Part shown: positions 12,859 to 26,782 of the stretch, piece after piece
How positions within the stretch are numbered: the stretch's first letter is position 1
Layout of the letters: each line of letters opens with the position of its first letter
Assembly (NCBI GenBank): GCA_014898415.1
Contig: RCTD01000005.1
Span: forward strand, 62,001-126,000
DNA: 64,000 nucleotides
Reading direction: 5' to 3'
DNA from: Stromatinia cepivora
Taxonomy: Eukaryota; Ascomycota; Leotiomycetes; Helotiales; Sclerotiniaceae
Translations under genes and position numbers: made by a program
The notes under the pieces: generated by a model
What the model was told of the DNA's origin: nothing
Database searches by the model: none
Seen by the model: the letters and a program-made list of their open reading frames with translations, nothing else

Positions 12859-13720
12859 TAATTATTACAAATTAGTTTTAGATTTAATACTATTATTAAA
12901 TTTAATAATAAGATTTATAGGTTTTAATATATATACATCTTGCTGTGAATTGTAATTAATATAAGAATACAATCTTGACCAATTAGATCGGCTTTTTGAA
13001 TAAAAAAACCTCTAATTATTAAATAAATTATTACTTCTTAAAAAGAAAAAAGAATCTTCAAAGAATTTCAAATAATTAGATCATCTAATCAAAGTTTTCT
13101 TCCTCTGATTTCAAGATCTTCGGGTTTGCTTAAATGAAGGTCTTTAGATTTCGATTAAAGGAATAAAGGGAATCCCAAATATTATTATTGATCTGGATGC
13201 TTATATAAATATTATTTAGGATTCAAAAGAAGATTGTATTATTACAAAACTTGTTGTCATTATAACTTTCAATTATCAATTCTCTTTTTTCAAATTCATA
13301 ATCATTATATAAAAATCTTATAATTGTAATAATGATTCGGAAAGAGCAATTGAATTATTAAAAACATCAGTTTCATATATTAGAATCTTCTCTTTACCAA
13401 TTTTCTTTCTTCCAATAATAATATTATCCAATCCTGTATTCATATTTTCTTCGAAGGGTTGTTGAAATAATTAAAGAGAAAAAGAGGGTTCCTCAAAATA
13501 TATTTTCGAAAGTTTGGAGTATACAGAAAAAGGAATTCGTTGTATTATAAAAGTGATAGTATACTTCTAAAAGGATTTATCTTCGTTGATTAAATCGGAA
13601 TAGATCTTCTTCCTTTAGATATAATATTCGTAAAAGTTTATTTAAAAAGATATTATTAAAATAAGATATTATTTAGAAGGCTATTAAATGATTGGATATT
13701 TATAAATGAATTGTAAATAA

Positions 13721-14002
13721 TATAATATACAAAAGTTATAATAAAGTTGAATAAATAGAATCAATTATATTCTTTAGAATCTATAATTGAAGAATTATAA
13801 CTTGTAAGGAGCAATTAGATATATATATACAAATATTTATTTGTAAACTGCAGAATTGTATATATATATTATTAGGATTATTATTTTATTATACTAAATC
13901 GTATGATTCGTAACACATATATATGGATGATCAGTTTATAAATTGATATGGGAGATAAGAGGTATTACGTGGTTAGCCTCCTGTGGTTCACGATTCGTGA
14001 CA
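13721..14002 (-). repeat. gypsy-1 5' LTR (282 bp)
   Basis: Direct repeat of 7020-7301, ending in gattcgtgaca and followed by the target duplication agaat. Confidence 0.9.
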
Positions 14003-14991
14003 AGAATGGAATAACAAATTTTAATATATTATGGAAAGAGTTTAAGGAATATATATATAATGTGATATTAAATAAAGGTAATCGTTAATGTTTGATTATA
14101 TAATAAATAATCTATATCAAATAATAATTTATATAAAATATAAACAATTTTGTAGTATATTTTGATAATTTAAAAAAGAAGATCGAATTAAAAACAGAAA
14201 ATATTTAAAAAGAATATCTTTTAATAGATTTATTTCTTTATATCACAAAAAGAATTTCGAAATCATTTTAATAATTAGAAAACAGAAACGAATTGATTAA
14301 ATAAGTATGCCGTTTGAAGAATATAGATAAAATATATCGTATAATAAATCCCTTCAATATACCTTATAATCGAAAACAGAATAATCCCTTTATATAATCT
14401 AATTATTCTTTTAATCTTCTTTAAAACAAATAATCTTAGAAGCAGAATAATTCATTATCGATTAAGAATATATAATTATAACTTCAAGATTTTAAATCTT
14501 CTTTTATAAAAAAGAAAGATAAAGGAACTTCAAAGAAAGATTATCGAGAATAAGAATTATAATGTTTTTGTTGTTAATAATTGAGTTATTATTGAAAAGG
14601 GTATATCAATCTATATATTTGTTGATAATATAAAAGCAATTATTTCGCTTATATTCGTTTTATATATCCTTTGCAAAATAACAATTAGGGAAACGCTACA
14701 ATCTAGTAATAATTTTAATTGTTTTAATGATTTTGGATTCTTAATAAAAGAAACATATTATTCTAATTATTAAAGCAAACTTCAAGGTTGATAATACTTT
14801 GACGAAAATATATTATTTCATCGATTCTGAAGTATAAATTAATATTATTCAATAAAACAAATATATCGAAGAAAATTGAACCTTTAATTTTAGTAAAGAT
14901 ATTTCATTAATATCAGTTAATAGAATTAGTATATTTTTTTATAATAATCATCAATTCGTTATCGAAATAATAAACGAATATAAAAAAAAAA

Positions 14992-15157
14992 TGTTAACTT
15001 TTGGTGCAGGAAGTAGTAGTATTATTGATTATATAGATTGAACTAAGGATCTATTATTCTAATAGGAGTAGAATTGAGGTTATTCTTAAATATAGTTTGT
15101 ATATTATTATAATCATATAATCTCAATTTTAATCTTATAATAATCTTATTTCCAATA
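14992..15157 (-). repeat. C1 3' LTR (166 bp)
   Basis: Begins tgttaacttttggtgc and ends atttccaata. Same length and register as the other copia-1 LTRs. Confidence 0.9.
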
Positions 15158-16679
15158 TTTCTTTATTGAGGATATCCTATTCGATTCTTTTAGATTACTA
15201 ATCCTAATATTTTTTTGAATTTTTCGAAAGTAATTTTTGTACAAAATTTTGTTATTTTATTAACAATTATATTATATATATTAATATAATTAGTGGAGAT
15301 TTTCTTTTTTTTATTAAATCTTTAATAAAATGATAATTGATATTTATATATTTGGATTGTTTATATAAATATGGATTCTTGATTAAAGCTAAAGTGCTTT
15401 GATTGTTATTAAGTATTTGAATAGTATTATTATTTTTTTCAATATAATTTGATTTGAATAAATCTTTAAGTATTTGTATAATCTATCTCTTTTGTTTGAT
15501 GAATATTGTTATTGTAATATATTTTGATTCTGTATTAAAGATAATTAATTATAGATATTTGGTTTTTGTTAGTTTACAATATAGAATTTTTATAGAATAT
15601 TATAATTTCTTTTGAAATACTTTTCTGGTTATATTTGTTATTAGTTTAATCTATATTTGTATATATTTTTATTGTATTATTAGATATATTGTATTCTTTG
15701 TAAATATCAAATTGTATTCTTTTTGATTTGAATTATAGTTTCTATTTGATTATTGATTATAAATATTGTATTAGATTCTTCAAAGTTATAATATAATATT
15801 TTGTTGGTTTTGTTATAAATTGTGAAAATCTTTTAATCGAGAATATTATATTTAATCGAATATATATTATTGAATAAATTACATTTTTTATTCATTATTG
15901 ATATTCATTTATATCTATCAATTCATTATCATCAATCGTTAATCAAAGATGGATATAATCCATTATTGATAATTTCTTGATTTAATATTATCTATATATA
16001 ATATCATATTTGATTAATATAATATCGAGATATTCTTCTTAATCTATAATTAATATATACATTTTTTTATTACGAATAACCCTAACATTTAGGATCTTAT
16101 TAATCTCCCTTAAATTCTTAATATTAAAACAGATTAATAGTTTTTCATCGAATCAAATGATTTGCAATGATATATATAATATAATAACGATATTATCAAT
16201 ATATACCAATAATATTATATCATAGTCTTTAAATATATACAAATATAGATCTACCAAACTTTATACAAAATTTATAGCTAAAAATTCTTTTTTTAATAGT
16301 AAACTTTAATCCCTTTTAGTTTACTTCAAACTATATAGATTTTGTAGAGTTTGTAATATATATCCTTTTTCGATTTTGATACCTTAAAATGATTCAAGAT
16401 AGATTTTTTCCTTTAAATATAATTCAATAAATGTGTTTTTGATATCGAAATATAAATATTCCAAATTTTCTTTTGTAATAATAATTAGGAATAATTTAAA
16501 TATATTTAATTTTATTATTAATACAAATATTTTATTGTAATCTTTTCCTAATATTTGATTGAATCCTTGAACTATTAATCTTATCTTGAATCATTTTATT
16601 TTATTATTTTTTATTTTAATTATAAATATCTATTTTATCGAAATCAGATTATTTCCTTTAAGGAGTATATATTCTTTTC

Positions 16680-16845
16680 TGTTAACTTTTGCTGTAGGAA
16701 ATAGTAGTATTGTTGATTATATAGGTTGAACTAAGGATCTATAATTCTAATAAAAATAGAATTGAGGTTATCCCTAAATATGGTTTATATATTATTATGA
16801 TTATATAATTTCAATTCTAATTCTATAATGATTTCATTTCCAATA
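16680..16845 (-). repeat. C2 3' LTR (166 bp)
   Basis: Begins tgttaacttttgctgt, ends atttccaata; pairs with 23374-23539. Confidence 0.9.
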
Positions 16846-19800
16846 CTTTTTTATTAAAAATATTCTATTCGATTCTTCTAAACTACTAATCCTAACATTT
16901 TCTTGAATCTTTCGAAAATAATCCTTATATAAGACTTTGTTATTCTATCAACAATTATATTATATATATTAATATAATTAATAACGATTTTCTCTTTTTC
17001 TATTAAATCCTTAATGAAATGATAATTGATATTTATATATTTGGATCGTTTATACAAATATAAATTCTTGGTTAAAACTAAAATATCTTGATTGTTATTA
17101 AATATTTGAATTATATCTTTGTTCTTTTCAATATAATTTCATTTAAATAGATCTTTGAATATTTATATAATTTATTTCTTTTGTTTAATAAACATTATTA
17201 TCGTAATATATTTTGATTCTATATTAAAGATAATTATAAATATTTGTTTCTTGTTAATCTATAATATAAAATCTTTATAGAATATTATAATTCTTTTTGA
17301 AATACTTTTCTGATTATATTTGTTATTAGTTCAATCTGTATTTATATATATTTTTATTATATTATCAAATATATTGTATTCTTTACAAATATCAAATTAT
17401 ACTTTCTTTGATCCGAATTATAACTTTTGTTTGATTATTGATTATAAATATTGTATTAGATTCTTCAAAACTATAATATGATATTTTGCTGGTTTTATTA
17501 TAAATTGTGAAAGTCTTTCAATTGAGAATACTATATCTAATCGAATATATATTATTGAATGGATTATATTTCCTATTCATTGTTGATATTCGTTTACATT
17601 TATTAGTTTATTATTATCGATTGCTAATCGAAAATAGGTATAATCTATTATTGATAGTTTTTTGATTTAATATTATTTATATATAATATTATATTTGGTT
17701 AATATAATATCAAGATATTCTTTTTGATTTATATTTAATATATATACTTTTCTATTATAAATAATTCTAATATTTAGAATCTTATTAATCTTTTTTAGAT
17801 TTTTAATATTAAAACGAATTGATAGTTTTTCATCGAATCAAATGATTTGTAATGATATATATAATACAATAATGATATCGTTAATATATATTAATAATAT
17901 TATATTATGGTTTTTGGATATATATAGATATAAATCTGTTAAATTTTATATAAAGTTTATGTTTAAAAGTTTTTTCTTCAATAATAAATTCTAATTCTTT
18001 TTAATTTGCTTCAAATTATATAGACTTTATAGAACTTGTAATATATATCCCTTTTTGATTTTGATATTTTGGGGTAATTCAAGATAAATTTTTTTTTTTA
18101 AATATAATTCAATAAAAATATTTTTGATATTGAAATATGAATATTCCAAATTTTCCTTTGTAATAATAATTAGGAATAATTTCAATATATTTAATTTTAT
18201 TGTTAGTATAAATATTTCATTGTAATCTTTTTTTAATATCTGATTGAATCTTTGAATCATTAATTTTGTTTTGAATTGTTTTATTTTGTTATTCTTTATT
18301 TTAATTATAAATATTTATTTTGTTGAAATTAAATTATTTTTTTTAGGAAATATATATTCTTTTTAAGTATCATTTTGAATCAAAAATATGATTTTCTTTT
18401 GAATAATTTCCTTTTATTTTTCAAAATATTTTCGATCTAATATTGCTTCTTTATAAATTCTTAATATTTTGATTTCCAAAATTTCTTTGATTGGATATAT
18501 TACATTTTCTATATTATCTATATCTATTAACGAAATCATAAAATCTGAAACGATTTTGTTTTTGATATAAAGATTCATTTTATAAATAATTGGAATTATA
18601 ATTATAATATATTCTATATTTTTTTAAATTTTAATCTATATAGATATTATAATCAATACTTTTATAATCTTATTTTCTTATTTTTCTTTAGGATTTTATT
18701 CTATATCTCTTTTTCGTTTTTATATTAAATACTTTAAAGATTCGTTTTCAAAATTCATTATATCTTTTTATTCGATTTCAAATGATTATGGATTTATTTC
18801 GATTTCTAGTTCTATTGAAATAAGTTTATTAACAAAATTTAAAACGATTTTAAATTTTGTTTTCAATATAAATTCAGGGTTTATAGAAGTTGATTTTTGA
18901 ATTGGAATCTTTGAAATGATAAATTCGATATATAAAGTATCTTTGAAAGAAGATTCTTGATTTGTTTTCTGGATATTATTATTTTTATCTTTATTATATA
19001 TTAATATTGATATATCTAATTTATTTGATTTCAATTCGATAATTGAAATATTTAATACAATCATTGAATTCGATATAATATCTATTGAAAAGAATATTTG
19101 AAATAAAAATAATATAGATATTATATTTAACATTAAAAATAAAGAAGATATTTTGTTTATTATTAATCTATTATAAAATCTTCGATTTAATTTTATATTT
19201 TTTATTTCTTGTAAATCTGATTCACAATTTCTTAATTTAAAATCCAAATCTCCTTCTCGATAAGATTCATTTATAATTATTTTACTTAATCGAAATATAT
19301 AATTTAATTCTAAAGAATACACTTTAATATATTTATTCATAACTTTTAAATATCCTAAAAATATATTGATTTTCGAAGTATCCTATAATTTATTATATCT
19401 TTATTCTTTCAGAATAATCTTGAGATTAATATAAATATAATATTTGTTTTCCTAGATTTTATATATTTCTATATCTAATATTATATTTATAAAAACTTCT
19501 ATAAAAAATCGATCTATTCCATTTATATCAAAACCAATATTAATACAATTCCTAATATAAATATTATACTTTACAATTTCATTTCAAAACTTTAATAATA
19601 ATCCAGCTTCTTTTAATATTATTCTTATATCTATTTTTACAATCTTTATATTCTATTCTACAAATTTATTTTGATATAAAAAAACAATTATTATAATTTC
19701 GAATTATATACTTAATAACCATTTACAAATAATTTATAAGAATTCCAATATATTATCAATCTTAATTACAATGATCTTTTCTTTAATAATTAATTCCATC

Positions 19801-21304
19801 TTCTTTTTCCAAGTTTTCAATATTTAAATTATATCGTTTTTTTATTTAAATAATATAATCCAATTTACTTTTATATAATTATCGATGATCAATATAAAAT
19901 AACGATTCTTTTAAATCGATTTTGGAAATGATCTTATAATATCGAAATATATAAATTCGAATCTCTTTGATTTGTACAAATTCAATTACTTTGAAATACA
20001 ATTGATCATCTTGATGAATATATACACTTCATAGATATCTAATTCAATTGAGACCTTTATTAGCTTAGTTATATTGAATACCTTATATAGATTCTTGATC
20101 TTATTTAAACTTAAATGATTAAATCTTTGATATTATAATAGATATCTCTTTTTCTCCTTGAATATTAATTCATTATCGATACCTTTAATATTATCGATTA
20201 TCTTTAAAGAAAAATCTTTTTTTTAATTATTTTGATATATACTCAAATAAAAAGTTATATCCTCGTATTCTTTAATCATATATAAAATCATATATATTCT
20301 GTTTTATATTCTAATATGAATAACTTTCTTATTGTCCTTCTTAAAATATATATAATAAAAATTGAATTCTCTTTGCAATCTTATTTTACAGATCCTTTTT
20401 TTTAATAACAAGTTTATTTTTAATTCTAATATATATAATATATTTGAAAATAGCATTTTAAAATCATCTTTGTATATTATATTCATTAAACTCTAATAAT
20501 AACAATATATTATTCCTCTATCATTTTTTATTCTTCATTTAATAATAAAATCTATTGATCTAAATAATAAAGATTGATCAAATATATATAAAAAAGTATT
20601 TATATCGATATATCATTTATTAAAAAAAGCTTTATTAATAATCTTTTTTGTCAAATTATAATCTTCTTTTATTATATCCTTAATATCAAAATCTGATTCA
20701 AAAATATTATTAATAGGATATATTTAATCTTTTTTATTAAAATAAACCTTCTTCGAATTCAATAATCTCTTTTTCTTTTGATAACAAAAATAATTATAAA
20801 GAAATTTATTGATTTATATTAAATATAAACAATCTTATATATAATAACCTTCTTTTTGATATAAATTACAAACATTATTTAGGATTTTAAAATCTGATTC
20901 TTGATATCGAAAAATATATCTAGATCTTTTTGCAATTTATATTCATTTTGATTTATTTTTAAAACAAAATTCCTTAATCTACAAATATTTGATTTTATTA
21001 TCAATACTAAAATAAATTTGAATATTTAATATATTCATTATTTCTTAATAATCAATTGAAAAATTATATATTAAAATCAAAAACAAAATAATATCTTGAT
21101 ATACTGATTAATAACTTTCATTTGTAATTCCTAATTTCCTTTTATACTCTTTCAATTTATCCTAAACTTCGATAATAATTATATCAAAATAAATATCGGA
21201 TTGAAATTTGAAATTCTAGATCATTGTTATATATATATTAATTATAACTATATTAACTCTGATATATTTCGATTTAAAATATCTCCAAAATATATATATT
21301 ATTA

Positions 21305-22683
21305 CAGTACTAGTCAACTTATATTACCCCACAACCTAATTTCAGTTTTTTTATATATTCAATATCTATCTTTCAACTTAATTATAAAATCAATCATTAA
21401 TTATTATAATCTAAAATTTGAATATATTGAAGTTCTATATCTATACTATTCCCCAAAAAAAATTCAAATCTTTATTGCTTTACAATTAATCAATATTTTG
21501 TATGCTAGTCTTTTGCTATGATACAGGCCTCAATTCTATTAGGTATACTCGCTCCTAATTTATCGAATAATTCTTGATCTAATGTATTCCAAATTATTTA
21601 TAAATAATTCTTTAATCTTTGTTTAGTATATTCCGATTTGCTTTTATCGGTTACAATATTAAGAAATATTTCATATAATCTTATTTTTAAAACCTATCAA
21701 ATATATTCAATAAGATTGAGATTAGGAGAATAAAAAGGTCAATCCTTTAATATTGGAATCCCTTTTTCTTGAAACCAATCCTGTACTTTGTGAGTACAAT
21801 GAATAAAAACATTATCCTATATAAATTCATACTTTAGATTTAATCTTTCAAAAGCAAGGTCTACTTTAGCATCAAGGAGCTTGAGATATGAGTTGGCATT
21901 ATATTTATGTTTTTTATTCTCAAAATCTTTATTCATTATATATAAATTGCTTTTTCTAAGATTCCAAAAGTCTTCCCAGATTATAACCTTCATATTCTTA
22001 TTTGTATTATATATTTGAACTATTCTAGGTTTCCATTTCTGAGCGAAAATATAGAAACACTATTTTTCTTTTTTACCCCGCCTTTGCTTTATAAAGCATT
22101 TATCGTTTCATACAATTAATCCTTATTCCTTTATTGTCAATCCCTTATGTATTAAATATTATACAAGCCGCTTGAACATATATGCTTGGATAAATTCCGG
22201 TTGCTTTTTATATTTCCAATTAATGATTCTATAAACTTTCAAAATCTTTTTAATAATAAAGGTACTATATTTAAGGCTTATAATTGTTTTTGTTTATATA
22301 TAAATTGATTTTGGATATAATCGAATGTATCGAATTAGCATACATTCTTCTCTTTCTATATAAAATCTAATTCGAGGAATACAAGATAGATTCATTCTTT
22401 TATTATATAATACATCTTGTTATAGAATATAATAAACAGTTCGCATTTCGAGATTGAGATCAATTGTGATATGATAAGGATTAAAGCTATTGAAAACTTT
22501 GCCAGTAATTTTGCTATATAAATATAGAGTAAGATACTTAAAAATTAATTCTCTTTTAATATTCAAGATTCTGGGAATATATTATGATATTATTGATAAA
22601 TAAATAATAAAGAGAGTTGGAATTCAATTCGCGAAATTTACGCGTTTTTAAGGTTTTGGGGTAATATAAGTGCACTGTTACTG
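21305..22683 (-). mobile_element. Tc1/mariner transposon, 1,379 bp, inside C2 gag
   Basis: The ends carry inverted repeats: cagtactagtcaacttata at the left, and the complement of the right end reads cagtaacagtgcacttata; both continue into ttaccccaMaacct. The TA duplication is at 21303-21304 and 22684-22685, and removing the element restores the C2 gag sequence seen uninterrupted in C3. The minus strand encodes a Tc1-type transposase remnant: a DNVFIH..HKVQDWFQEKGI block with the second catalytic Asp (about 21830), then a PFYSPNLNLIEYI block (family WPxYSPDLNPIExLW) with the acidic third residue retained as Glu (about 21720). Trp and Gln codons have become stops, typical of RIP. By eye 35 residues separate Asp and Glu. 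The last frame (EYTKQRLKNYL...IPNRIEACI) is the normal C-terminus. Confidence 0.9.
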
Positions 22684-23373
22684 TAAATATTCATCGATAA
22701 AAGCTTTATCATCATTATTAAATATTATACAAATATATAATAATATATTCACTTTATCCTTTAAATATTCCAATTTCAATTCAATATTATAATATATACA
22801 ATCATTGATCTTATAAGCAAATACTATATTAGATTCTATAATCTATATATATTCATTTAATATTTGATCAATTATATAAAACTATTCTTTCTTTTTCAAT
22901 TATATCTTTATTTATCTGAATTATCATTTATAATTGTTTTGATCGAACTTCAAAGGATTATTTGATTCCAATATTATAAAGATTTCTTATTATTTAATGA
23001 ATATCGAAAATAGTTCTCAGATTTTTAAGATAATCTTAAAAAATATACCGCAAATAGATTTAGAATAATAAAAAAATATAAAAAATAAAACAATAAGAAA
23101 ATTCGTAAAATTATATTATAATATGTTTTTTTATAATTATACGAATTTATTTTTCACTTCTACTATAATTCTATATCAATATTATATAAACTATTCTTCA
23201 TTCTAATCTGTAATATTATTAATTATAAATTATATTATTATATTTCAATTCTATTTCGATAATACTATATGAAAATTCTGATTTCCATTTTATTTCACCC
23301 CTATTAATTATATTAATCCTTTCTCAATTTACTTTACTTTTTAATTACTATTATACAATCGAATCTCATAACC

Positions 23374-23539
23374 TATTAATTTTTGATATAGAAAATAATA
23401 ATATTATTGATTATATAAATTAAATTAAGGATTTATAATTCTAATAAAAATAGAATTGAAATTATTCCCAAATATGATCTATATACCATTATAATCACAT
23501 AACCTCAATTCTAATCCTATAATGACCTCATTTCCAATA
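23374..23539 (-). repeat. C2 5' LTR (166 bp)
   Basis: Begins tattaatttttgatat (ancestral tgttaacttttggtgc), ends atttccaata, and is followed by the ttttc duplication. Confidence 0.9.
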
Positions 23540-23794
23540 TTTTCAAATTTTATTTTGAATCAAAAATATAATTTCCTTTTAAATAACTTTCTTCTATTTT
23601 TCAGAGTATTTTCGATTTGATATTATTTCCTTATAAATTTTTAATATTTTGATTTCCAGAATTTCTTTAGTTGGATATATTATATTTTTTGTATTGTTTG
23701 TATTTATCAATAAAATTATAAAATCTGAAACAATTTTATTTTTGATATAAAGATTTATTTTATAAATAATTAGGATTATAATTATAGTGTATTT

Positions 23795-23960
23795 TGTTAA
23801 CTTTTAGTGCAGGAAGTAGTAGTATTGTTGATTATGTAGGTTGAACTAAGGATCTATTATTCTAGTAGGAGTAGAATTGAGGTTATTCCCAAATATGGTC
23901 TGTGCATCATTGTGATCACCTGATTTCAATTCTAATCCTATGATGGCCTCATTTCCAATA
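23795..23960 (-). repeat. copia-1 solo LTR (166 bp) with TATTT duplication
   Basis: A single LTR with no internal region, flanked by TATTT at 23790-23794 and 23961-23965. The empty site is visible in C3 near 28520 (tgtattctatactttcttgag). It is the expected product of recombination between the two LTRs of a former full element inserted in C1. Confidence 0.92.
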
Positions 23961-24082
23961 TATTTTATATTTTCTTGAGTTTTGATTTATATAAATATTA
24001 CAATTAATATTTTTATAATTTTGCTTTCCTATTCTTCTTCAGAATCTTGTTTTATATTTCTTTTCCGTTTTTATATTAAATA

Positions 24083-26268
24083 ACCGATTTCCCTATATCG
24101 TGCACGACCCCATATCTTGCACGCCCTTCATATTCCTATTACGATCACTTCAAAATTCGATATTAATTATAAATTATAAGATATAAAGCTACAATTCTTT
24201 TTGAGCAATAAAGAGATATAGTATTATTCTATAGAATTAAAAAACCTTTATATTTTCAATTTCAACGAAACCTTGATACGTCGTCCGGTCTTTGAATGCA
24301 ATACCCCCCCCCCCTTTTTCTATTATTGATTTATCAATTTTTATAATATTATAATCTTTTATAACTTTTTGGGATATTAGATTTATAATAGGAAAATGTT
24401 TTTGAATTATTTGTACTCTTTTAATAAGAGATATTAATGATTTCCGAACTCTTTTTACCCTTTCTTTGATATCACATACAATTTAATGATCGATCTTCCT
24501 CTGTATTACCCTCTCTTTAATCATTCTATTCTTCCATTTTTTTTCAACTTTTTTTTCGATTTTCTCTTGCTTTTTAGTTTCCTTCTCCTATTCAATAATT
24601 AATGCTTTCATTGATTAATAGGTTTTAACTCTTTCGATTTGTAAAAGGGAATATAAAAAAGCATCTCTATTTTTCTCTTTTATTAGATTTAAATATTTAG
24701 AATAGGTTCTTTTTTTTTTTTCAATCTTCAAAGCTTTTTCTAAACCTTTTGCTTTATACAATTGAATATTAGCATTAATTGTATATATAAATGCAGCCTT
24801 AAAAAGCTTCTGAGTGATATCGGGATCCTATTTGAGGCGAAACTCTAATTTAAGATGATAAAGAGTTTTAATCGTATATAACGTTTTTATTTTATTCCCT
24901 ATAAATTGTATCGATATAAATAATGTAAGGGCTTACTCTAATTCGATATTGCGAATAATAATATTTTTATTTATAAAATAAATACTGGTTTTTTCGAAAG
25001 ATTTTAGAATATTATAAATAATAGTAAATTGAGTTTAAGCAACCTTAAATATCATTTAAAAGTTATATTTCGATATTTCAATAATATCTTTGTTTTTGTA
25101 TATTAGATTATTGAGTTTTATACTATAATTTATCGAAAGGGGAAGGAAGTAGCCCACATCAAAAGATTGGAGTCGATATATAGAGTGGGGGGGGAGAATT
25201 AATAAAATGATCTTCAATTCATTACATTTCGATATAAATTCTATATTTATATAATTAGAATAATTATTTACAATTAATAAACAATATCCTTTTCTTGTTT
25301 TTGAATAAATATAATATTGAAAGATTTTATTAAGTCAGATAAGGCCGAATACATTCGACGACCATCCATTACTTGAAGCTCCGAAATAAGCCTGATCCTT
25401 CACTCCTATCTCATCAACCCATATATCCTATAAATCTCCAGATTCCCCTTTATAAATTAGAGTAGATGGAATAACTGTACCATCGGTACATATACATGCT
25501 AAAAGGATGATAAACTCTTTTGATCCATCCTGTCTAGTTTTTGTAACTTTACCATAATTATATGTATTAGTATTCATTATCCTTTTCATAATCTTCCCTA
25601 AACCAATCATAAAGCCCTTCTCATCCCAATTGTATATATTCTTGGATAATATATTGTATTTTATGATTATTTTTATCAATTAAATAAAAAAAAAAGGGAT
25701 ATTAATATAATTTTTTTAAATAATAAAATTCAATAATAATACAAAATAATTCAAATTAGATCATAAAAATATTCAAATACAACAATATTATCAACTTTCA
25801 CACACAAATTATTAATATATCGGAGATATCGACTTTGAAGATGTATTTTATGCCTTTTCATAAAATTTGCTGTTCAGTTTTTTTTTAAAGAACGGTTTAT
25901 GATCTTTTCCACAAGGTTTTTGATTATACAGCTTGTAGGGGGTATAGATCTTTATATTAATTTGTTAATTTGATCGATTAAAGCTTTTTCTTGTTCTTTT
26001 GAAAAAAATTAATGAATTTCAATATATACAATACTACAAAAAGTGGTTTTGCCTTTATAACGCCAAAAAAACATTGAACAATTGATTTTGAAGAAATTTG
26101 TTATTTAAGTATATTTAGGGTACTCTTCCTCTTTAATTTGAATTAATACAAACTTTATATAGGTTTTTGAAGGTATATCATCGCTATATCCGTCCATAAT
26201 GATTGATATTTTATAAAATTAAAAGTGCGTGCAAGATGTGGGGTCGTGTATGATATAGGGAAATCGGT
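24083..26268 (-). mobile_element. Fot1/pogo-like DNA transposon, 2,186 bp, inside C1
   Basis: The inverted repeats are nearly perfect for about 45 bp: accgatttccctatatcgtg at the left, and the complement of the right end starts accgatttccctatatcata, followed by CACGACCCCAYATCTTGCACGC. The TA duplication is at 24081-24082 and 26269-26270. The minus strand encodes a DDE superfamily (pogo/Fot1) transposase. A frame at 25679-25428 has YNWDEKGF (first catalytic Asp), RQDGSKEFIILLACICTDG and TLIYKG. A downstream VDEIGVKDQAYFGASSNGW segment follows, then LLIVNNYSNY where the family has LLILDGHxSH (second Asp now Asn), and LQSFDVGYFLPL (third Asp present, about 25165). A lysine-rich coiled C-terminal part runs to about 24500. 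A run of 14 C residues lies at about 24302-24315. It is inactive because of stops and loss of the second Asp. Confidence 0.9.
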
Positions 26269-26584
26269 TATTTTGGGGATTCGTTTTTAAGATTCATTAT
26301 ATCCTTTTATTCGGTTTTAAATGATTATAGATTTATTTTGTTTTTTGATTTTATTGAAATGGATTTATTAACAAAATTTAAAACAATCTTAAATTTTGTT
26401 TTCGATTCAAATTTAGGATTTACAAAAGTTGATTTTTAGATTGAAATCTTTAAAATAATAGATTCAATATTTGAAGTATCTTTAAAAGAAGATTCTTGAT
26501 TTATCTTTTAAATATTGTTATCTTTATCTTTATTATATATTGATATTGATATATTTAATTTATTTGATTTCAATTTGATAATTG

Positions 26585-26750
26585 TGTTAACTTTTGGTGC
26601 AGGAAGTAGTAGTATTGTTGACTATGTAGGTTGAACTAAGGATCTATAATTTTAGTAGGAGTAGAATTGAGGTTATCCTCAAATATGGTCTGTGTATTAT
26701 TATAATCTCATAACCTCAATTTTAATCCTATAATAACCTCATTTCCAATA
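26585..26750 (-). repeat. C3 3' LTR (166 bp)
   Basis: Begins tgttaacttttggtgcagg, ends atttccaata; preceded by target duplication aattg. Confidence 0.92.
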
Positions 26751-26782
26751 CTTCTCTATTGAGGATATTCTATTCGATCCTT

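Larger units (their letters stand above)
7020..14002 (-). mobile_element. Full-length Ty3/gypsy element (gypsy-1), 6,983 bp
   Basis: Both ends are defined: 282-bp LTRs at 7020-7301 and 13721-14002 with TG...CA-type ends (tgtgacgc...gtgaca), and a 5-bp duplication AGAAT at 7015-7019 and 14003-14007. Inside the left LTR a C-rich run (ctatcctccccttc, 7302-7315) is the complement of a polypurine tract, as expected next to the 3' LTR of a minus-strand element. Coding order on the minus strand is gag (about 12860-11700), RT (11007-10440), RNase H (about 9900-9650) and integrase (about 9450-8800). All pol frames are interrupted. It is inserted in copia-2 gag. A deletion derivative of it lies at 36409-38870 and an LTR relic at 49302-49427. 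Confidence 0.92.
16680..23539 (-). mobile_element. copia-1 element C2, complete, interrupted by a Tc1/mariner
   Basis: The LTRs are 16680-16845 and 23374-23539, 166 bp each. The target duplication TTTTC occupies 16675-16679 and 23540-23544, splitting C1 RT sequence. On the minus strand one reads gag (from about 23300, interrupted at 22684 by the Tc1 and resumed at 21304), a zinc-knuckle region near 20850, protease and integrase (about 20500-18800, with a 184-aa open frame 19340-18786 covering the integrase C-terminal linker and RT N-side), RT with GKDYNE (about 18240) and RNase H to 16850. Without the insert it is 5,479 bp. The dense C:G to T:A decay makes it non-functional. Confidence 0.92.

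Noticed and set aside
21201..21521. 106-codon + strand frame
   Set aside because: It spans the C2/Tc1 boundary and lies opposite to both coding traces; a chance frame in AT-rich DNA.
24302..24315. Run of Cs as possible polypurine tract of an LTR element
   Set aside because: It lies inside the Fot1-like DNA transposon, not beside an LTR.
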